64,000 nucleotides of DNA from Aerococcus sp. Its GTDB lineage: Bacteria > Bacillota > Bacilli > Lactobacillales > Aerococcaceae. The notes below the pieces were generated by a model. The model did no database searches and had not been told where the DNA came from. It worked only from the letters and a program-made list of their open reading frames with translations. This document shows, in pieces, positions 17,264 through 26,408 of this stretch; positions within the stretch are counted from its first letter, which is position 1, and each line of letters begins with the position of its first letter. Made by a program: the position numbers and the translations under genes. The stretch spans positions 310,001 through 374,000 of the forward strand of contig JAUMZE010000001.1 in the NCBI GenBank assembly GCA_030528285.1. Direction: 5' to 3'.

Positions 17264-18799
17264 TTACTCTGCAAATTGCTCGGAAAGGTTCCGCAAAGCT
17301 TTTGCGACTTCGCTCTTCACCATTTCCTTCATGTCACTAGAGGATGCATCTGTTTCTTCTTTGCCGTCATTGCGTTCGATAATCACTGCAACCCCATCGA
17401 ATAGGTTCGTCATACGTCCTAAGAACAAGGACCCTTTGCCGACAATCATCGCACGGTTCAAATCACCCGTAGTCAAATCGTCAATGGCAAAACCGAGATA
17501 TGGCACACCACTTGGAATATGTCCCTGGGTTGGCGCCCAACCTGGAATATGTTTTTCCTTCACAAAAAGTGGAAGTTCTTTCCGCTCGATTTCTTTTCTG
17601 AGCACACCGATTGCGGCAATCATCTTCAAGTTGGCAGTTGGCACATCGCCGGCACCAGCTGGCTTGGTGATATCAGGATTCTGCATTTCTACCGAGTAAG
17701 CATCGACATCCTTTACAGTTAAGCCCGCTTTGTCCAGAGCTGCCCCGATCAGCGCGGTGGTGACTGCTTGTGGGCTTGATCCGCTATCTACGGTATGACG
17801 TCCGGTATATTCGGTTCGTACAATTGGATGCTTGCCATCGTTTTCACTGATGAGGTAGGCAAATCCAGCCACATTATCCTCTAAGATTGGAACGTCTTTA
17901 CCCACGTGGGATTTTCCGTTCATCCCGAGTTTAGCAGTCGATCCACCTGCAACGACCACCACATTCTTGTAGGTGCCCGCTTTAACGAGAGACGCAGCGT
18001 TAATCAATGCATGGGTTGGCGCCGCACAGAAGCCACGCACATCGCTCCCAGAAGCATTTGGCAATACCCCGAGTTCCGCGATCGCCTTGGCCATGTTCCC
18101 GCCACCGCGTTGGTTCACATCCCCAATCGCCTCTTCGGAACACTCGAGCACATAATCAATTTCTTTGGGATCAATTTGTTCATCTTTCACCAGATGGCGC
18201 AAGGCCAAGACCCCACTGGCTTTTGCTACTAAGTTTTCTAGCATCATGTGGCCGGCGAGGTTCTCATCCGTATCATGTGCCCGATTAACGACCCCCACGA
18301 GACGATCCTTGATGTAGAGACCTTCTGCCCCGTGCTCATTGATCTGGGTGATTAATTCTTCTTCTGTAGCCGTATTTTTGATCTTGTCGAGGTCATCCTT
18401 GAAGAGGTGATGTTTGCCTAATTCTGCTTTCACTTCTTCAGCAAATTGTTCTTCCAAGAAGACGAGATCAAACACATCAACAAAGGATAACAGACCGTAG
18501 AATTCCATCTCTGGCATGATTTCCCCGTTCTTGCTGAAGCGTTGGCCTTCAACGGGTTGTTCATACCATGGGAATGGCACTTCCTTTAATTCACGATAAT
18601 GCATATTACCAATATAGGTTTGGTTGGGTGCATAGTTGACATCTTCTTCATAGCTACGGAGATGTTTTGGCAACTCCTTGAGATAGTCGCTCTCTGGATT
18701 CACAATGCGCTCGGTCGTTTGGGTTGAGCCATTGTGAATCACCAAATCCGGCGTATGAGCAAGAATGTAACTTGCTGATTTTAATACTGGAAGACTCAT
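17264..18799 (-). CDS. grdC: Glycine reductase complex component C, beta subunit
   Basis: The protein has 511 aa, full length for GrdC, with TAGGAG upstream of the ATG. It has a beta-ketoacyl-synthase III-like fold, with GGGNMAKAIAELGVLPNASG and SDVRGFCAAPTHALINAA holding a conserved Cys. Together with GrdD it yields acetyl phosphate from the selenoether bound to GrdA. The gene lies between trxA and grdD in one direction; spacing to grdD is 14 bp, suggesting stoichiometric expression. Confidence 0.95.
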   Translation of the reverse strand: MSLPVLKSASYILAHTPDLVIHNGSTQTTERIVNPESDYLKELPKHLRSYEEDVNYAPNQTYIGNMHYRELKEVPFPWYEQPVEGQRFSKNGEIMPEMEFYGLLSFVDVFDLVFLEEQFAEEVKAELGKHHLFKDDLDKIKNTATEEELITQINEHGAEGLYIKDRLVGVVNRAHDTDENLAGHMMLENLVAKASGVLALRHLVKDEQIDPKEIDYVLECSEEAIGDVNQRGGGNMAKAIAELGVLPNASGSDVRGFCAAPTHALINAASLVKAGTYKNVVVVAGGSTAKLGMNGKSHVGKDVPILEDNVAGFAYLISENDGKHPIVRTEYTGRHTVDSGSSPQAVTTALIGAALDKAGLTVKDVDAYSVEMQNPDITKPAGAGDVPTANLKMIAAIGVLRKEIERKELPLFVKEKHIPGWAPTQGHIPSGVPYLGFAIDDLTTGDLNRAMIVGKGSLFLGRMTNLFDGVAVIIERNDGKEETDASSSDMKEMVKSEVAKALRNLSEQFAE

Positions 18800-18864
18800 C
18801 GCTTTTCTCCTAACTATCCTGCTTATAATGTCTAATCTTTCACAAGTATAAGAAAAATTAGTCG

Positions 18865-19191
18865 TTATTCTTTATGGTCAGCGAGCAAAGCTTCAACATT
18901 TTCACGCGTCATATCGTCTTTACCAACTTCGCCTACTTTTTCACCGTTCTTGTAAACAGAAACAACTGGTAAACCTAAGATACGATGTTTAATGCAGAAA
19001 CGACGAACGCCTTTCTGGGAGGTGTTGAAGGAAGCAAATTTGAAGTCATCTTTGTTTTCTTCTGCGATTGCTTCCATGGTTGGCATGAAGGCTTTACAAT
19101 TGGTACAGGTTTCCCCCCACCAGTCAATAACAACAGGTTGGTCACTGTTTTCTACTTCTTGTTCCCAGTTTTCTTTGGTTAATTCGATCAT
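18865..19191 (-). CDS. trxA: Glycine-reductase-associated thioredoxin
   Basis: A 108-aa thioredoxin. The start is the ATG of MIELTKENW, with GGAGGGG six bases upstream. The redox motif is unusual: WWGETCTNCKAF, with Cys29 and Cys32 but Thr-Asn between them instead of Gly-Pro, and Thr in place of the Trp before the first Cys. The cis-Pro loop GLPVVSVYK is intact. It should reduce the selenenyl-sulfide of GrdA after each cycle, fed by the adjacent thioredoxin reductase. Non-canonical CxxC loops are known in thioredoxins of amino-acid fermenters. Confidence 0.93.
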   Translation of the reverse strand: MIELTKENWEQEVENSDQPVVIDWWGETCTNCKAFMPTMEAIAEENKDDFKFASFNTSQKGVRRFCIKHRILGLPVVSVYKNGEKVGEVGKDDMTRENVEALLADHKE

Positions 19192-19237
19192 TTTATACCC
19201 CTCCATTAATTAAAATTATAATAGTTAACACACTTTA

Positions 19238-20197
19238 TTAACGCTGTGATTCCACATAATGTTGGGCACTGCGCGCAGCAACGGCTCCATCGCTCGTAGC
19301 CGTAATCACTTGGCGCAAGCTCTTTGGTCGGATATCGCCGGCCACATAAACGCCAGGAATGCTGGTGCTCATATCTTCGTTGGTCACAAGGTAGCCATAA
19401 TCATCAGCTGGCAAAGCTTCTTTGAAGACGCCGGAAGAAGGAATGTATCCGATAAAGATAAAGATACCGAAGATCCCATCTTCTTCATCAGCTTCAATCT
19501 CTGTTTCTTCACCTGTTTCGGTATTCTTGATCGTCATGCCTTCTACCATGCCATCACCCTTGATTTCGGTGACGATGGAGTTATAAATCACTTCGATATT
19601 ATCGAAGTTCTTCAACTGTTCGATGGCAATTGGATCCGCCGTCAGTTTGGATAAGTTTTGGATGATCGTGACTTTACGGCCAAGGTTTGCTAAGAATGCG
19701 GCTTCTTCAACGGCTGCATTCCCACCGCCAACCACATAGATCTCTAAATCTTCAAATAATGCACCATCGCATGTCGCACAATAGGAAACACCTTTCCCTG
19801 CGAGTTCTGCTTCGCCTGGACACCCGAGTTTACGTGGGTTCGCACCCGCAGAGATGATCACTGCTTTACCTTCGTAAGCGTTACCATTTTTGCATTCAAC
19901 GCGCTTCACATCACCGTTTAAATCGACCTTAACGACATCTTCGCCATTTTTGAGTTCTGCACCAAATTTCTGTGCTTGTTCAACCATGCGATCGATTAAT
20001 TCTTGCCCACTCGGTTCTTCGCCCTCACCGATAACTGCGCCCGGATAGTTGGCAATTTCTTCTGTGATTGTGATTTGACCACCGAATTTTTGCCGTTCCA
20101 GTACAACGGTCTTCATCCGTGCTCTTGACGTATAGAGCGCTGCCGTCAAACCAGCAGGACCCCCACCGACAATGATCACATCATACATCTCGCTCAT
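19238..20197 (-). CDS. trxB: Thioredoxin reductase
   Basis: The protein has 319 aa with GAGGTGA upstream. It is a flavoprotein with an FAD-binding GGGPAGLTAALYTSRA at the N-terminus, the redox-active CATCDGALFED, a nucleotide-binding GGGNAAVEEAAFLANLG and a C-terminal GDIRPKSLRQV. It reduces the thioredoxin encoded 46 bp downstream and so provides electrons from NAD(P)H to glycine reductase. Position between grdA and trxA marks it as the dedicated Grd enzyme rather than the general one. Confidence 0.95.
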   Translation of the reverse strand: MSEMYDVIIVGGGPAGLTAALYTSRARMKTVVLERQKFGGQITITEEIANYPGAVIGEGEEPSGQELIDRMVEQAQKFGAELKNGEDVVKVDLNGDVKRVECKNGNAYEGKAVIISAGANPRKLGCPGEAELAGKGVSYCATCDGALFEDLEIYVVGGGNAAVEEAAFLANLGRKVTIIQNLSKLTADPIAIEQLKNFDNIEVIYNSIVTEIKGDGMVEGMTIKNTETGEETEIEADEEDGIFGIFIFIGYIPSSGVFKEALPADDYGYLVTNEDMSTSIPGVYVAGDIRPKSLRQVITATSDGAVAARSAQHYVESQR

Positions 20198-20222
20198 TGT
20201 TTCACCTCATAACAATAAAATT

Positions 20223-20259
20223 AAAAGCACCGATACCTACAGCAGGCACCAGTGCTTTC
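20223..20259 (-). terminator. Hairpin between grdA and trxB
   Basis: On the minus strand AAAGCAC pairs with GTGCTTT across a GC-rich loop, followed by TAATTTTATT. It could act as a partial terminator or mRNA stabiliser, raising grdA transcript over the distal genes. Confidence 0.5.
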
Positions 20260-20293
20260 GTTGCCAAAATTAATGGATGATGGTGCCGATTGA

Positions 20294-20764
20294 TTATGAG
20301 AATTTACTAAACTCCTCACGCATGCTGGATACTTCTTCGATGATTTCATCTACATCCAAGATCATTTCCATCATACCGATTTGTTCTTCGTAGACGTCAG
20401 GATCAACAAATTCCTTAAATTCTGGTTCGACAGCATGGTAAACGGCAAGCCCAAGCTGAACATTTGTTAGAGGACCGGCAAATGTCGGGTCTCCGTTTGT
20501 TACCGTCTCAGCAGCTAATCCAGCGGCCTCGGCTTCTGCACCCCCGAGAATCACGGCTACGTTCTCAGCACCATATTTATCTGCGGCTTCTTTTACACGA
20601 CGTTGGTTTTCCAAATCCATGGCACCAGCGGCCGTTCAAACAAAGCACTCCGTTGATGAGAAAACAACTTCTGCGGTCGTGTCCTTCAAACATTCTTCTA
20701 CAGCTAAACCTGGGATCCCATCACGGTCCCCAATCACAACAATTTTTTTGTTATCGAGTGACAT
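20294..20764 (-). CDS. grdA: Glycine reductase component A, selenoprotein (Sec43)
   Basis: Reading through TGA at 20636-20638 gives a 156-aa protein. The N-terminus [17 protein letters not shown] and the redox site ECFV[14 protein letters not shown] are diagnostic of GrdA. The selenocysteine accepts the carboxymethyl group from component B and forms a selenenyl-sulfide with the nearby Cys40, which thioredoxin reduces. GGAGG lies upstream of the ATG. It is the first gene of the trxB-trxA-grdC-grdD transcript and has a near-consensus promoter. It would be the most highly needed subunit, consistent with first position. Confidence 0.97.
20604..20627 (-). promoter_or_regulatory. Candidate SECIS hairpin of grdA
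   Basis: After the UGA, TGGT(9-12) pairs with ACCA(29-32) and CCA(14-16) with TGG(23-25), leaving loop TGGATT at 17-22. The geometry is weaker than in grdB. Worked out by eye. Confidence 0.45.
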
Positions 20765-20801
20765 ATTATATTCCTCCTTTTATAATGCGATACCACTTAT
20801 C

Positions 20802-20815
20802 TGTAAGCGGTTGCC
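20802..20815 (+). promoter_or_regulatory. cre-like site in the grdA leader
   Basis: TGTAAGCGGTTGCC matches 12 of 14 positions of the CcpA consensus WGWAARCGNTNWCA. It lies about 17 bases past the -10 box, a position where CcpA would block transcription. Confidence 0.5.
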
Positions 20816-20831
20816 ACTTCTTTACATATCT

Positions 20832-20860
20832 ATTTTATGTTTTCTCACATGACAAGTCAA
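20832..20860 (-). promoter_or_regulatory. grdA: Sigma-A promoter of grdA
   Basis: On the minus strand TTGACT (20860-20855) is followed after exactly 17 bases by TAAAAT (20837-20832). Transcription would start about 60 bases ahead of the grdA ATG. Confidence 0.75.
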
Positions 20861-21173
20861 ATACAAAGTGAAGAATTTAACGTTTCCTGAAAAGAAATTA
20901 TCATCTCCTTAACAGACGTAAGAACACGCTTACATACCTCTGCAACTGTATCTTAGCACATTTTATCTTCTTGATCTATTTCCTTGCTTACGACTTTATA
21001 GTGAAACTTTTATCAAAGTTAAAGTGCCCTTAAGGTGATAAAACACTCCGATTTGTTAGGAGGATTTTGGCGTCAATAGGGCTTTCTAGCATCTGCCAAT
21101 GGATATATGGATGGATATATGGTAAGGAGAATCTTTCTTTTAATTAGCAGAGATTGATTATCGGAGAACAAAG
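20861..21173. other. Gene-free region between grdA promoter and araR terminator
   Basis: No coding frame with an RBS is seen. The stretch holds an inverted repeat GTAAG/CTTAC (20918-20933), a possible second minus-strand promoter with TAAGAT near 20950, and two exact tandem copies of ATGGATATATGG at 21099-21122. I find no glycine-riboswitch core. Confidence 0.6.
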
Positions 21174-21219
21174 AAAAAACCTAGCAATAAACAACTATTG
21201 GTAGCTGTTTATTGCTAGG
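21174..21219 (-). terminator. Rho-independent terminator of araR
   Basis: CCTAGCAATAAACA pairs perfectly with TGTTTATTGCTAGG (14 bp), then TTTTTT on the minus strand. Confidence 0.9.
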
Positions 21220-21230
21220 ACTTAAAAAAA

Positions 21231-22316
21231 TTATTGGCGGGGTGATGCAGTGGAATCCGTATAGACCATCTTCAAATCATAAAGGATGGGATCTACTTCT
21301 TCCCCATTAATGCAGGCCATAATCATCTTTCCAGCATCGAGTCCCATCTTGCCCTTAGGGTGTTCCACAGTGGTGAGGCGCGGCTCCAAATAACGCGACA
21401 GAACATAATCATCAAACCCTACTATGCTGATGTCAGCGGGAATTTTGAGATTAAGTGAACGGATGACGTCCATAATTTGGATTGCTAGCTCATCGTTGTA
21501 GCAAACCACCGCAGTCGGACGATCCGCTTTATCGAGAATCCGAGCCACCTGATCAAATACCTTTGTCATATCTTGCCCAGATTGGTACATCACCGTTTCA
21601 CTCAGATAGGAAATATCAGGATGCAACATGTAAGCATTGATGAATCCCTGCATGCGGTGCAATCCCTGCATATCATCTACTTGAAAAATTCCTAAAATGC
21701 GTTGATGGCCTTGCCCAATCAGATACTCAATCATTTTTTGCTCGGCTTCTCGATCCTTCACCTCTAAATAAGGAATATCTAACTGGTGATAATGCGCATT
21801 AATAAAGATACATGGGATCTGAGCTTCAGCAACCTGTTGATAGAGATCAATACTTGGATTTGGTAATGCACTCTGAGTTGGTTCAATAATCAACCCAGCT
21901 ACTTTGTTATCGATCATTTGCTGCAAGCTTTGGCGTTCCTTTTCGCGGTTATTGTGGGTGTTGCTAACAACCAGTGAATATCCTTGTGCGGAAATAGCGC
22001 GGTCAATCCCTGCGATAATACTTGGGAAAATATAATCAGCTAAATGTGTGGTCACAACTCCAATCATCTTATTATTGATGACACGTTGCTTTTGGTGCCC
22101 CTGCCAATCGTCCACATACATCCCGCCACCCTGAATACGATAGACATAATGCTCGTTTTGGAGGTCTCCAATGGCACGACGAACAGTATAGCGACTGACG
22201 CCATACTGAGCCATTAGTTCCGATTCAGTCGGCAGCTTGTCCCCCACTTTGTATTCACCATTCTCAATAACTGTGCGTAACCCTCGTTCTATCATTTCGT
22301 ATTTATTTTCTGCCAT
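21231..22316 (-). CDS. araR: Arabinose-responsive GntR/LacI-type repressor
   Basis: The protein has 361 aa. An N-terminal GntR winged helix (residues about 5-70: GEYKVGDKLPTESELMAQYG, SRYTVRRAIGDL) is fused to a LacI/periplasmic-binding-protein-like sensor domain (IGVVTTHLADYIFPSIIAGI onward). This chimera is the AraR architecture; arabinose releases it from operators. TAAGGAGGGAG precedes the ATG. It is transcribed after araD but separated from it by a terminator at 22425-22462, so it probably has its own promoter. A GTACAAAT half-site lies in the promoter of the transporter gene. Confidence 0.92.
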   Translation of the reverse strand: MAENKYEMIERGLRTVIENGEYKVGDKLPTESELMAQYGVSRYTVRRAIGDLQNEHYVYRIQGGGMYVDDWQGHQKQRVINNKMIGVVTTHLADYIFPSIIAGIDRAISAQGYSLVVSNTHNNREKERQSLQQMIDNKVAGLIIEPTQSALPNPSIDLYQQVAEAQIPCIFINAHYHQLDIPYLEVKDREAEQKMIEYLIGQGHQRILGIFQVDDMQGLHRMQGFINAYMLHPDISYLSETVMYQSGQDMTKVFDQVARILDKADRPTAVVCYNDELAIQIMDVIRSLNLKIPADISIVGFDDYVLSRYLEPRLTTVEHPKGKMGLDAGKMIMACINGEEVDPILYDLKMVYTDSTASPRQ

Positions 22317-22424
22317 GGAGCTCCCTCCTTAATCTAACGCTATGGTCTGCTGTATCGTATATGTTACTTAAATAAATTGCATGCCATCTATCACATTCTA
22401 CGTTAACACTCCCACCATTCTACA

Positions 22425-22462
22425 TAAAAAAGGCGTCCCAGTGCCAGTGACTAGAACGCCTT
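22425..22462 (-). terminator. Rho-independent terminator of the ara operon after araD
   Basis: AAGGCGTTCT pairs partly with GGGACGCCTT and is followed by TTTTTT on the minus strand. Confidence 0.8.
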
Positions 22463-22482
22463 GCAGTCCCTATTATTCTTCG

Positions 22483-23211
22483 TTAAATATGCTGAGCGTG
22501 GTCCTTCGATTTCGCATTGTCTTGGCCATAGTAGGCGTCCGTTCCGTGTTTTCGATAATAGTGTTTATCTAGGAGATACTGCGGCAAACGACGATCAGCC
22601 ATCGTCAGTTGCATTGTATGAAAATCTTCCTCAGCAACAACTTCCAGGACTTTGGCATTGTAAACAGCCTGAGCAGGAGTCTCTCCCCAGGTAAAGGGTC
22701 CATGCTGAGACACAAGCGTCCCTGGTGTAGCTTCATAATCTAACCCTCGCTCATTAAAGGTTTTTACAATCGTCTTTCCAGTGTTTCCCTCGTAATCTTC
22801 TTCAATTTCTTCCTTCGTTAAGGCATCCGCAGCTGGAATATCATTATAGAAGGTATCAGCGTGCGTGGTATTCATCGCAGGAATATCTAATCCAGCTGCC
22901 GCAAAGGAAACGGCCCACGGAGAATGCGTATGGACAATGCCACCGATCTTTGGAAAATGATTATAGAGATAGGTATGTGTTGGCGTATCAGAGGAAGGAT
23001 TGTAGTCTCCCTCCACAACTTCCCCCTTGAGATTAACAACCACCATATCGCTTGGTTTCAATTTATCATAAGGAATACCAGAAGGTTTGATCACATAAAG
23101 TCCTTCATCACGATCAATCCCAGATACATTGCCCCAAGTGAACGTTACCAAATCTAATTTAGGTAGCTGCATGTTGGCTTCATAAACAGCTTGCTTTAAT
23201 TCTTCTAACAT
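22483..23211 (-). CDS. araD: L-ribulose-5-phosphate 4-epimerase
   Basis: The protein has 242 aa from the ATG at 23211, which has TAGGAG seven bases upstream; the ATG two codons earlier is too close to the RBS. It is a class II aldolase-type zinc enzyme converting L-ribulose 5-phosphate to D-xylulose 5-phosphate. Visible motifs are TWGNVSGIDRDEG, HTHSPWAVSFAAA with the metal His pair, and HGPFTWGETPAQA. The start is 10 bp after the araB stop. Confidence 0.96.
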   Translation of the reverse strand: MLEELKQAVYEANMQLPKLDLVTFTWGNVSGIDRDEGLYVIKPSGIPYDKLKPSDMVVVNLKGEVVEGDYNPSSDTPTHTYLYNHFPKIGGIVHTHSPWAVSFAAAGLDIPAMNTTHADTFYNDIPAADALTKEEIEEDYEGNTGKTIVKTFNERGLDYEATPGTLVSQHGPFTWGETPAQAVYNAKVLEVVAEEDFHTMQLTMADRRLPQYLLDKHYYRKHGTDAYYGQDNAKSKDHAQHI

Positions 23212-23221
23212 AGACATGCTC

Positions 23222-24832
23222 CTAGTTTAATTCCATTACTTGGCCAGCTGCTAATTCTGCTGGCATGGCTTCTTTGTAATGATCAATAAATTTCTCATAG
23301 CCACGTACACTCTCTGGTTCAGGGCAGAGGGTATAACTTTCCGCTTTCACAAATACTTCTTGGTCAAGATAATCCGCCAAGTCCTTATTTCGTTGATTCA
23401 AAGCATAGAGTGCTAGAACGGCCATCCCCCACGCACCACCTTCACTCGCATTGCTCATGACCGTAATTGGCGTGTTTAAGGCATCTGCTAGCACCTGTTG
23501 AGCAACGACCGGCGTCTTAAAGAGTCCTCCCTGCGCAATGAGCACATCCGTTTTGATATGTTCTTCTCGAAGTAAAATATCCATTCCAATCTTCAGCGGT
23601 GCAAAAGCCGAATAGAGTTGAACCTTGAAGAGATTTGCGAGTGTGAGATGACTGTCAGGTTTCCGGACTAGCATAGGGCGTCCCTCTTGAACACGGGTAA
23701 TATTTTCCCCAGAGAGATAGGCGAAGTTAACGAGTCCACCACCATCAATCTCTCCGCGCAAAGATGCGTCAAAAAGCTTTTCATAGAGTTCCTGTGGCTT
23801 CAAGGTGACTCCAATCGCACGGGCAAACTGGTTGAATAGTTCTACCCAGGCATTAATATCTGAAGAACAGTTGTTAGTGTGAACCATCGCTACCGCTACT
23901 CCATCTGGTGTCGTCACCATGTCAATATCACGATGCACTTGATTCATTTCTTGGTCTAAAACCACCATCGAAAAAGCAGAAGTTCCAACAGAAATATTAC
24001 CAGTCCGCTTTCGTACCGCATTAGTGGCAACCATGCCTGTCCCCGCGTCTCCTTCTGACGGAGCTACGAGAGACCCTGACTCCAGCTGCCCGGAGGGATC
24101 GATTAAGTGAGCCCCAGCTTCATTCAGATGACCTGCACTCTGACCAGCTAAGCGAACTTTCGGTAAGAGACTTGAAATCTCCCAATCGAAAGTTGCGACT
24201 TCCGGTAATTCCTGAAATTGCTGCAGCATTGCCTGGTTATAATTATGGGTCGCTTCATCGATCGGAAATATTCCAGATGCGTCCCCAATTCCCGTCGTCT
24301 TCTCACCGGTTAACTGCCACGTCACATAGCCGCTCAGAGTCGTGAAAAAAGCAAGCTCTTTCACGTGCTCCTCGTGATTAAGAATGGCCTGGTAAAGATG
24401 AGCGATACTCCAACGCTCGGGAATATTAAACTGGAATAGCTCTGTCAGTTTCTTGGCTGCTTCACCCGTCATGTTATTGCGCCATGTACGGAACGGTACC
24501 AGCAGCTCTCCATCCTTATCAAAAGCCAAGTAACCATGCATCATCGCACTAATTCCGATTGAACCGATATTCGTCAGCTTAATGTGATAGTGGTTCTGAA
24601 CCTCAGCAGCTAGTTTTGCATAACTGGTTTGAATGCCATCCCAGACCTTAGTTAGTGGATACGTCCAAATATTATGGTCGAGTTCGTTCTCCCAAATGTA
24701 GTCGCCACTCGCCACTGTTTGAAAATCGTCCGTTACTAAAACTGCCTTGATACGTGTGGATCCTAATTCGATACCCAGAGCCGTCTTTTGGTTGATGATC
24801 TTTTCAATGATTGCTTGTTGATCCATCATCAA
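23222..24832 (-). CDS. araB: Ribulokinase
   Basis: The protein has 536 aa and belongs to the FGGY carbohydrate kinases: N-terminal ALGIELGSTRIKAVLV phosphate-binding loop, SEGDAGTGMVATNAV in the middle and IAQGGLFKTPVVAQQVLADA in the C-terminal ATPase domain. It phosphorylates L-ribulose. Several Met codons open the frame (MMMDQQ) and the exact one is unclear. It sits between araA and araD with short gaps. Confidence 0.94.
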   Translation of the reverse strand: MMMDQQAIIEKIINQKTALGIELGSTRIKAVLVTDDFQTVASGDYIWENELDHNIWTYPLTKVWDGIQTSYAKLAAEVQNHYHIKLTNIGSIGISAMMHGYLAFDKDGELLVPFRTWRNNMTGEAAKKLTELFQFNIPERWSIAHLYQAILNHEEHVKELAFFTTLSGYVTWQLTGEKTTGIGDASGIFPIDEATHNYNQAMLQQFQELPEVATFDWEISSLLPKVRLAGQSAGHLNEAGAHLIDPSGQLESGSLVAPSEGDAGTGMVATNAVRKRTGNISVGTSAFSMVVLDQEMNQVHRDIDMVTTPDGVAVAMVHTNNCSSDINAWVELFNQFARAIGVTLKPQELYEKLFDASLRGEIDGGGLVNFAYLSGENITRVQEGRPMLVRKPDSHLTLANLFKVQLYSAFAPLKIGMDILLREEHIKTDVLIAQGGLFKTPVVAQQVLADALNTPITVMSNASEGGAWGMAVLALYALNQRNKDLADYLDQEVFVKAESYTLCPEPESVRGYEKFIDHYKEAMPAELAAGQVMELN

Positions 24833-24851
24833 TGCTCCTTTGATTTATTGG

Positions 24852-26276
24852 TTATTTGATACTGATAAAATCGATATTGAACAGGCGTGCTAATTGTTCC
24901 AGCTGTTCTTCGCTCAGAGCTAAGGTCAAGACCGTATGATGGCCACCACCATATTTCATCCACTGTTTAGCGCCTTCTTCTAAACCAATTTCCGGTGTCC
25001 ACATTTGTTTAGCCACTGGTAGTTTTGGCATTTCTGCTTCTGGCGTCTTGCAGTCAACAGGATAGCCGATAAATTTATAGCCATCATCAAAATAAGATAG
25101 GGTGATGTCATATCCTTTACCTTCTGCACCGGTAAAGACCAGACGTGCTGGATCATCCTTGTCACCAATACCAAGTGGATGAACCTCTACACGTGGTTTT
25201 TCAGACGCCAAGGTTGGATCTACTTCTAACATGTGCGACCCCATGATTGCTTCATGTCCATGACGCAGATCAAGCGTGTAGTCTTCCATCAAAGCAGTTT
25301 GTTTGTTATCTGCTGCAATCTTGAGCAGACGTGTTAATCCCGCCATCTTGAAGTCGCCTTCTGGACCAAAGCCATAGCTATCAATCATCAATAGTTGAAC
25401 GGCTAATCCTGGCAATTGTTCTAGCCCTTCGAGATCCTGGAAGTTATCCGTAAAGGCATCATAACCTTTGTCATCTAAGAATTTCTTGATCCCTAGATAT
25501 TCACGTAACTGGTAGCGAACACTGTGGACATAGGCATCATAGTCGTTATCGCCTTCTACCAGATCAAATTTAGCTTCCAAGTCTTTGTAGGCAGCATCAA
25601 TGTCTGCTTCAGAGATACCATCCACCACTTCTACCAGTTCATTAATTGGATAGTAGTCAACAGTCCAACCGAGTTTGATCTGAGCAGCTACCTTGTCTCC
25701 TTCTGTTACAGCCACGTCACGCATCGTATCACCAAAACGTGCGATCTTGATATGGAAGGACTCGTTGTAGGCAACCGCTACATGTTGCCAGTCAGCGATT
25801 TGTTCTTGAACCCCTTCGTCGCCCCACCAGCCATAAACAGTGGCAACTGGAACATTCAGGCGCGAATTAATATAGGCATATTCACGATCCCCATGAGCAC
25901 TCTGATTCAAGTTCATGTAGTCCATATCAATCGAATCAAACGGAATATTATTCAAAAACTGGGTTGCCAAATGCAATAATGGTTTCTGCAATAATTTGGT
26001 CCCGCGAATCCAATTCTTCGCTGGGGAGAAGGTGTGCATCCACGTAATTATCCCAGCAACCTCATCATGATAATTGGCTTCCTTGACGAACTGAGTGATG
26101 CTATCGGCGGTGGTGGCAACCAGTTTAAACTCTACTGGATAGTTGAGTTTCCCACTCTCATTCAGACCATCCACAATCTTTTTCGCGTTTTCTTCTACTT
26201 CTTTGAGTGCTTCTGGACCATATAGTGGCTGACTGCCTACAACAAACCAGAACTTATAATCTTCTATCTTACGCAT
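24852..26276 (-). CDS. araA: L-arabinose isomerase
   Basis: The protein has 474 aa, full length. It converts L-arabinose to L-ribulose with a divalent metal. The N-terminus [18 protein letters not shown] and the motifs [31 protein letters not shown] and [15 protein letters not shown] are typical. Its ATG has GGGG upstream. A cre-like sequence lies about 60 bp upstream in the gap after the transporter gene. Confidence 0.97.
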   Translation of the reverse strand: MRKIEDYKFWFVVGSQPLYGPEALKEVEENAKKIVDGLNESGKLNYPVEFKLVATTADSITQFVKEANYHDEVAGIITWMHTFSPAKNWIRGTKLLQKPLLHLATQFLNNIPFDSIDMDYMNLNQSAHGDREYAYINSRLNVPVATVYGWWGDEGVQEQIADWQHVAVAYNESFHIKIARFGDTMRDVAVTEGDKVAAQIKLGWTVDYYPINELVEVVDGISEADIDAAYKDLEAKFDLVEGDNDYDAYVHSVRYQLREYLGIKKFLDDKGYDAFTDNFQDLEGLEQLPGLAVQLLMIDSYGFGPEGDFKMAGLTRLLKIAADNKQTALMEDYTLDLRHGHEAIMGSHMLEVDPTLASEKPRVEVHPLGIGDKDDPARLVFTGAEGKGYDITLSYFDDGYKFIGYPVDCKTPEAEMPKLPVAKQMWTPEIGLEEGAKQWMKYGGGHHTVLTLALSEEQLEQLARLFNIDFISIK

Positions 26277-26332
26277 GTTAATATCCCCCTTGTGTGATCA
26301 GGCGGCAGTAGCGTCGCTTGTAGTTTCATTTA

Positions 26333-26346
26333 ATGAACCGCTTACA
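26333..26346 (+). promoter_or_regulatory. Possible cre-like site between araE and araA
   Basis: ATGAACCGCTTACA matches about 11 of 14 positions of the CcpA consensus. This is a weak call based on position in an arabinose operon. Confidence 0.35.
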
Positions 26347-26408
26347 TTTCAGATATTAAATTATTTATCCGTATAAGTCAAGTGGTTAAGGCTTGATTTG
26401 TTATTCTT

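Noticed and set aside
20765-21173. Glycine riboswitch upstream of grdA
   Set aside because: The conserved glycine aptamer core was not found on either strand by eye; the same holds for 14200-14393.
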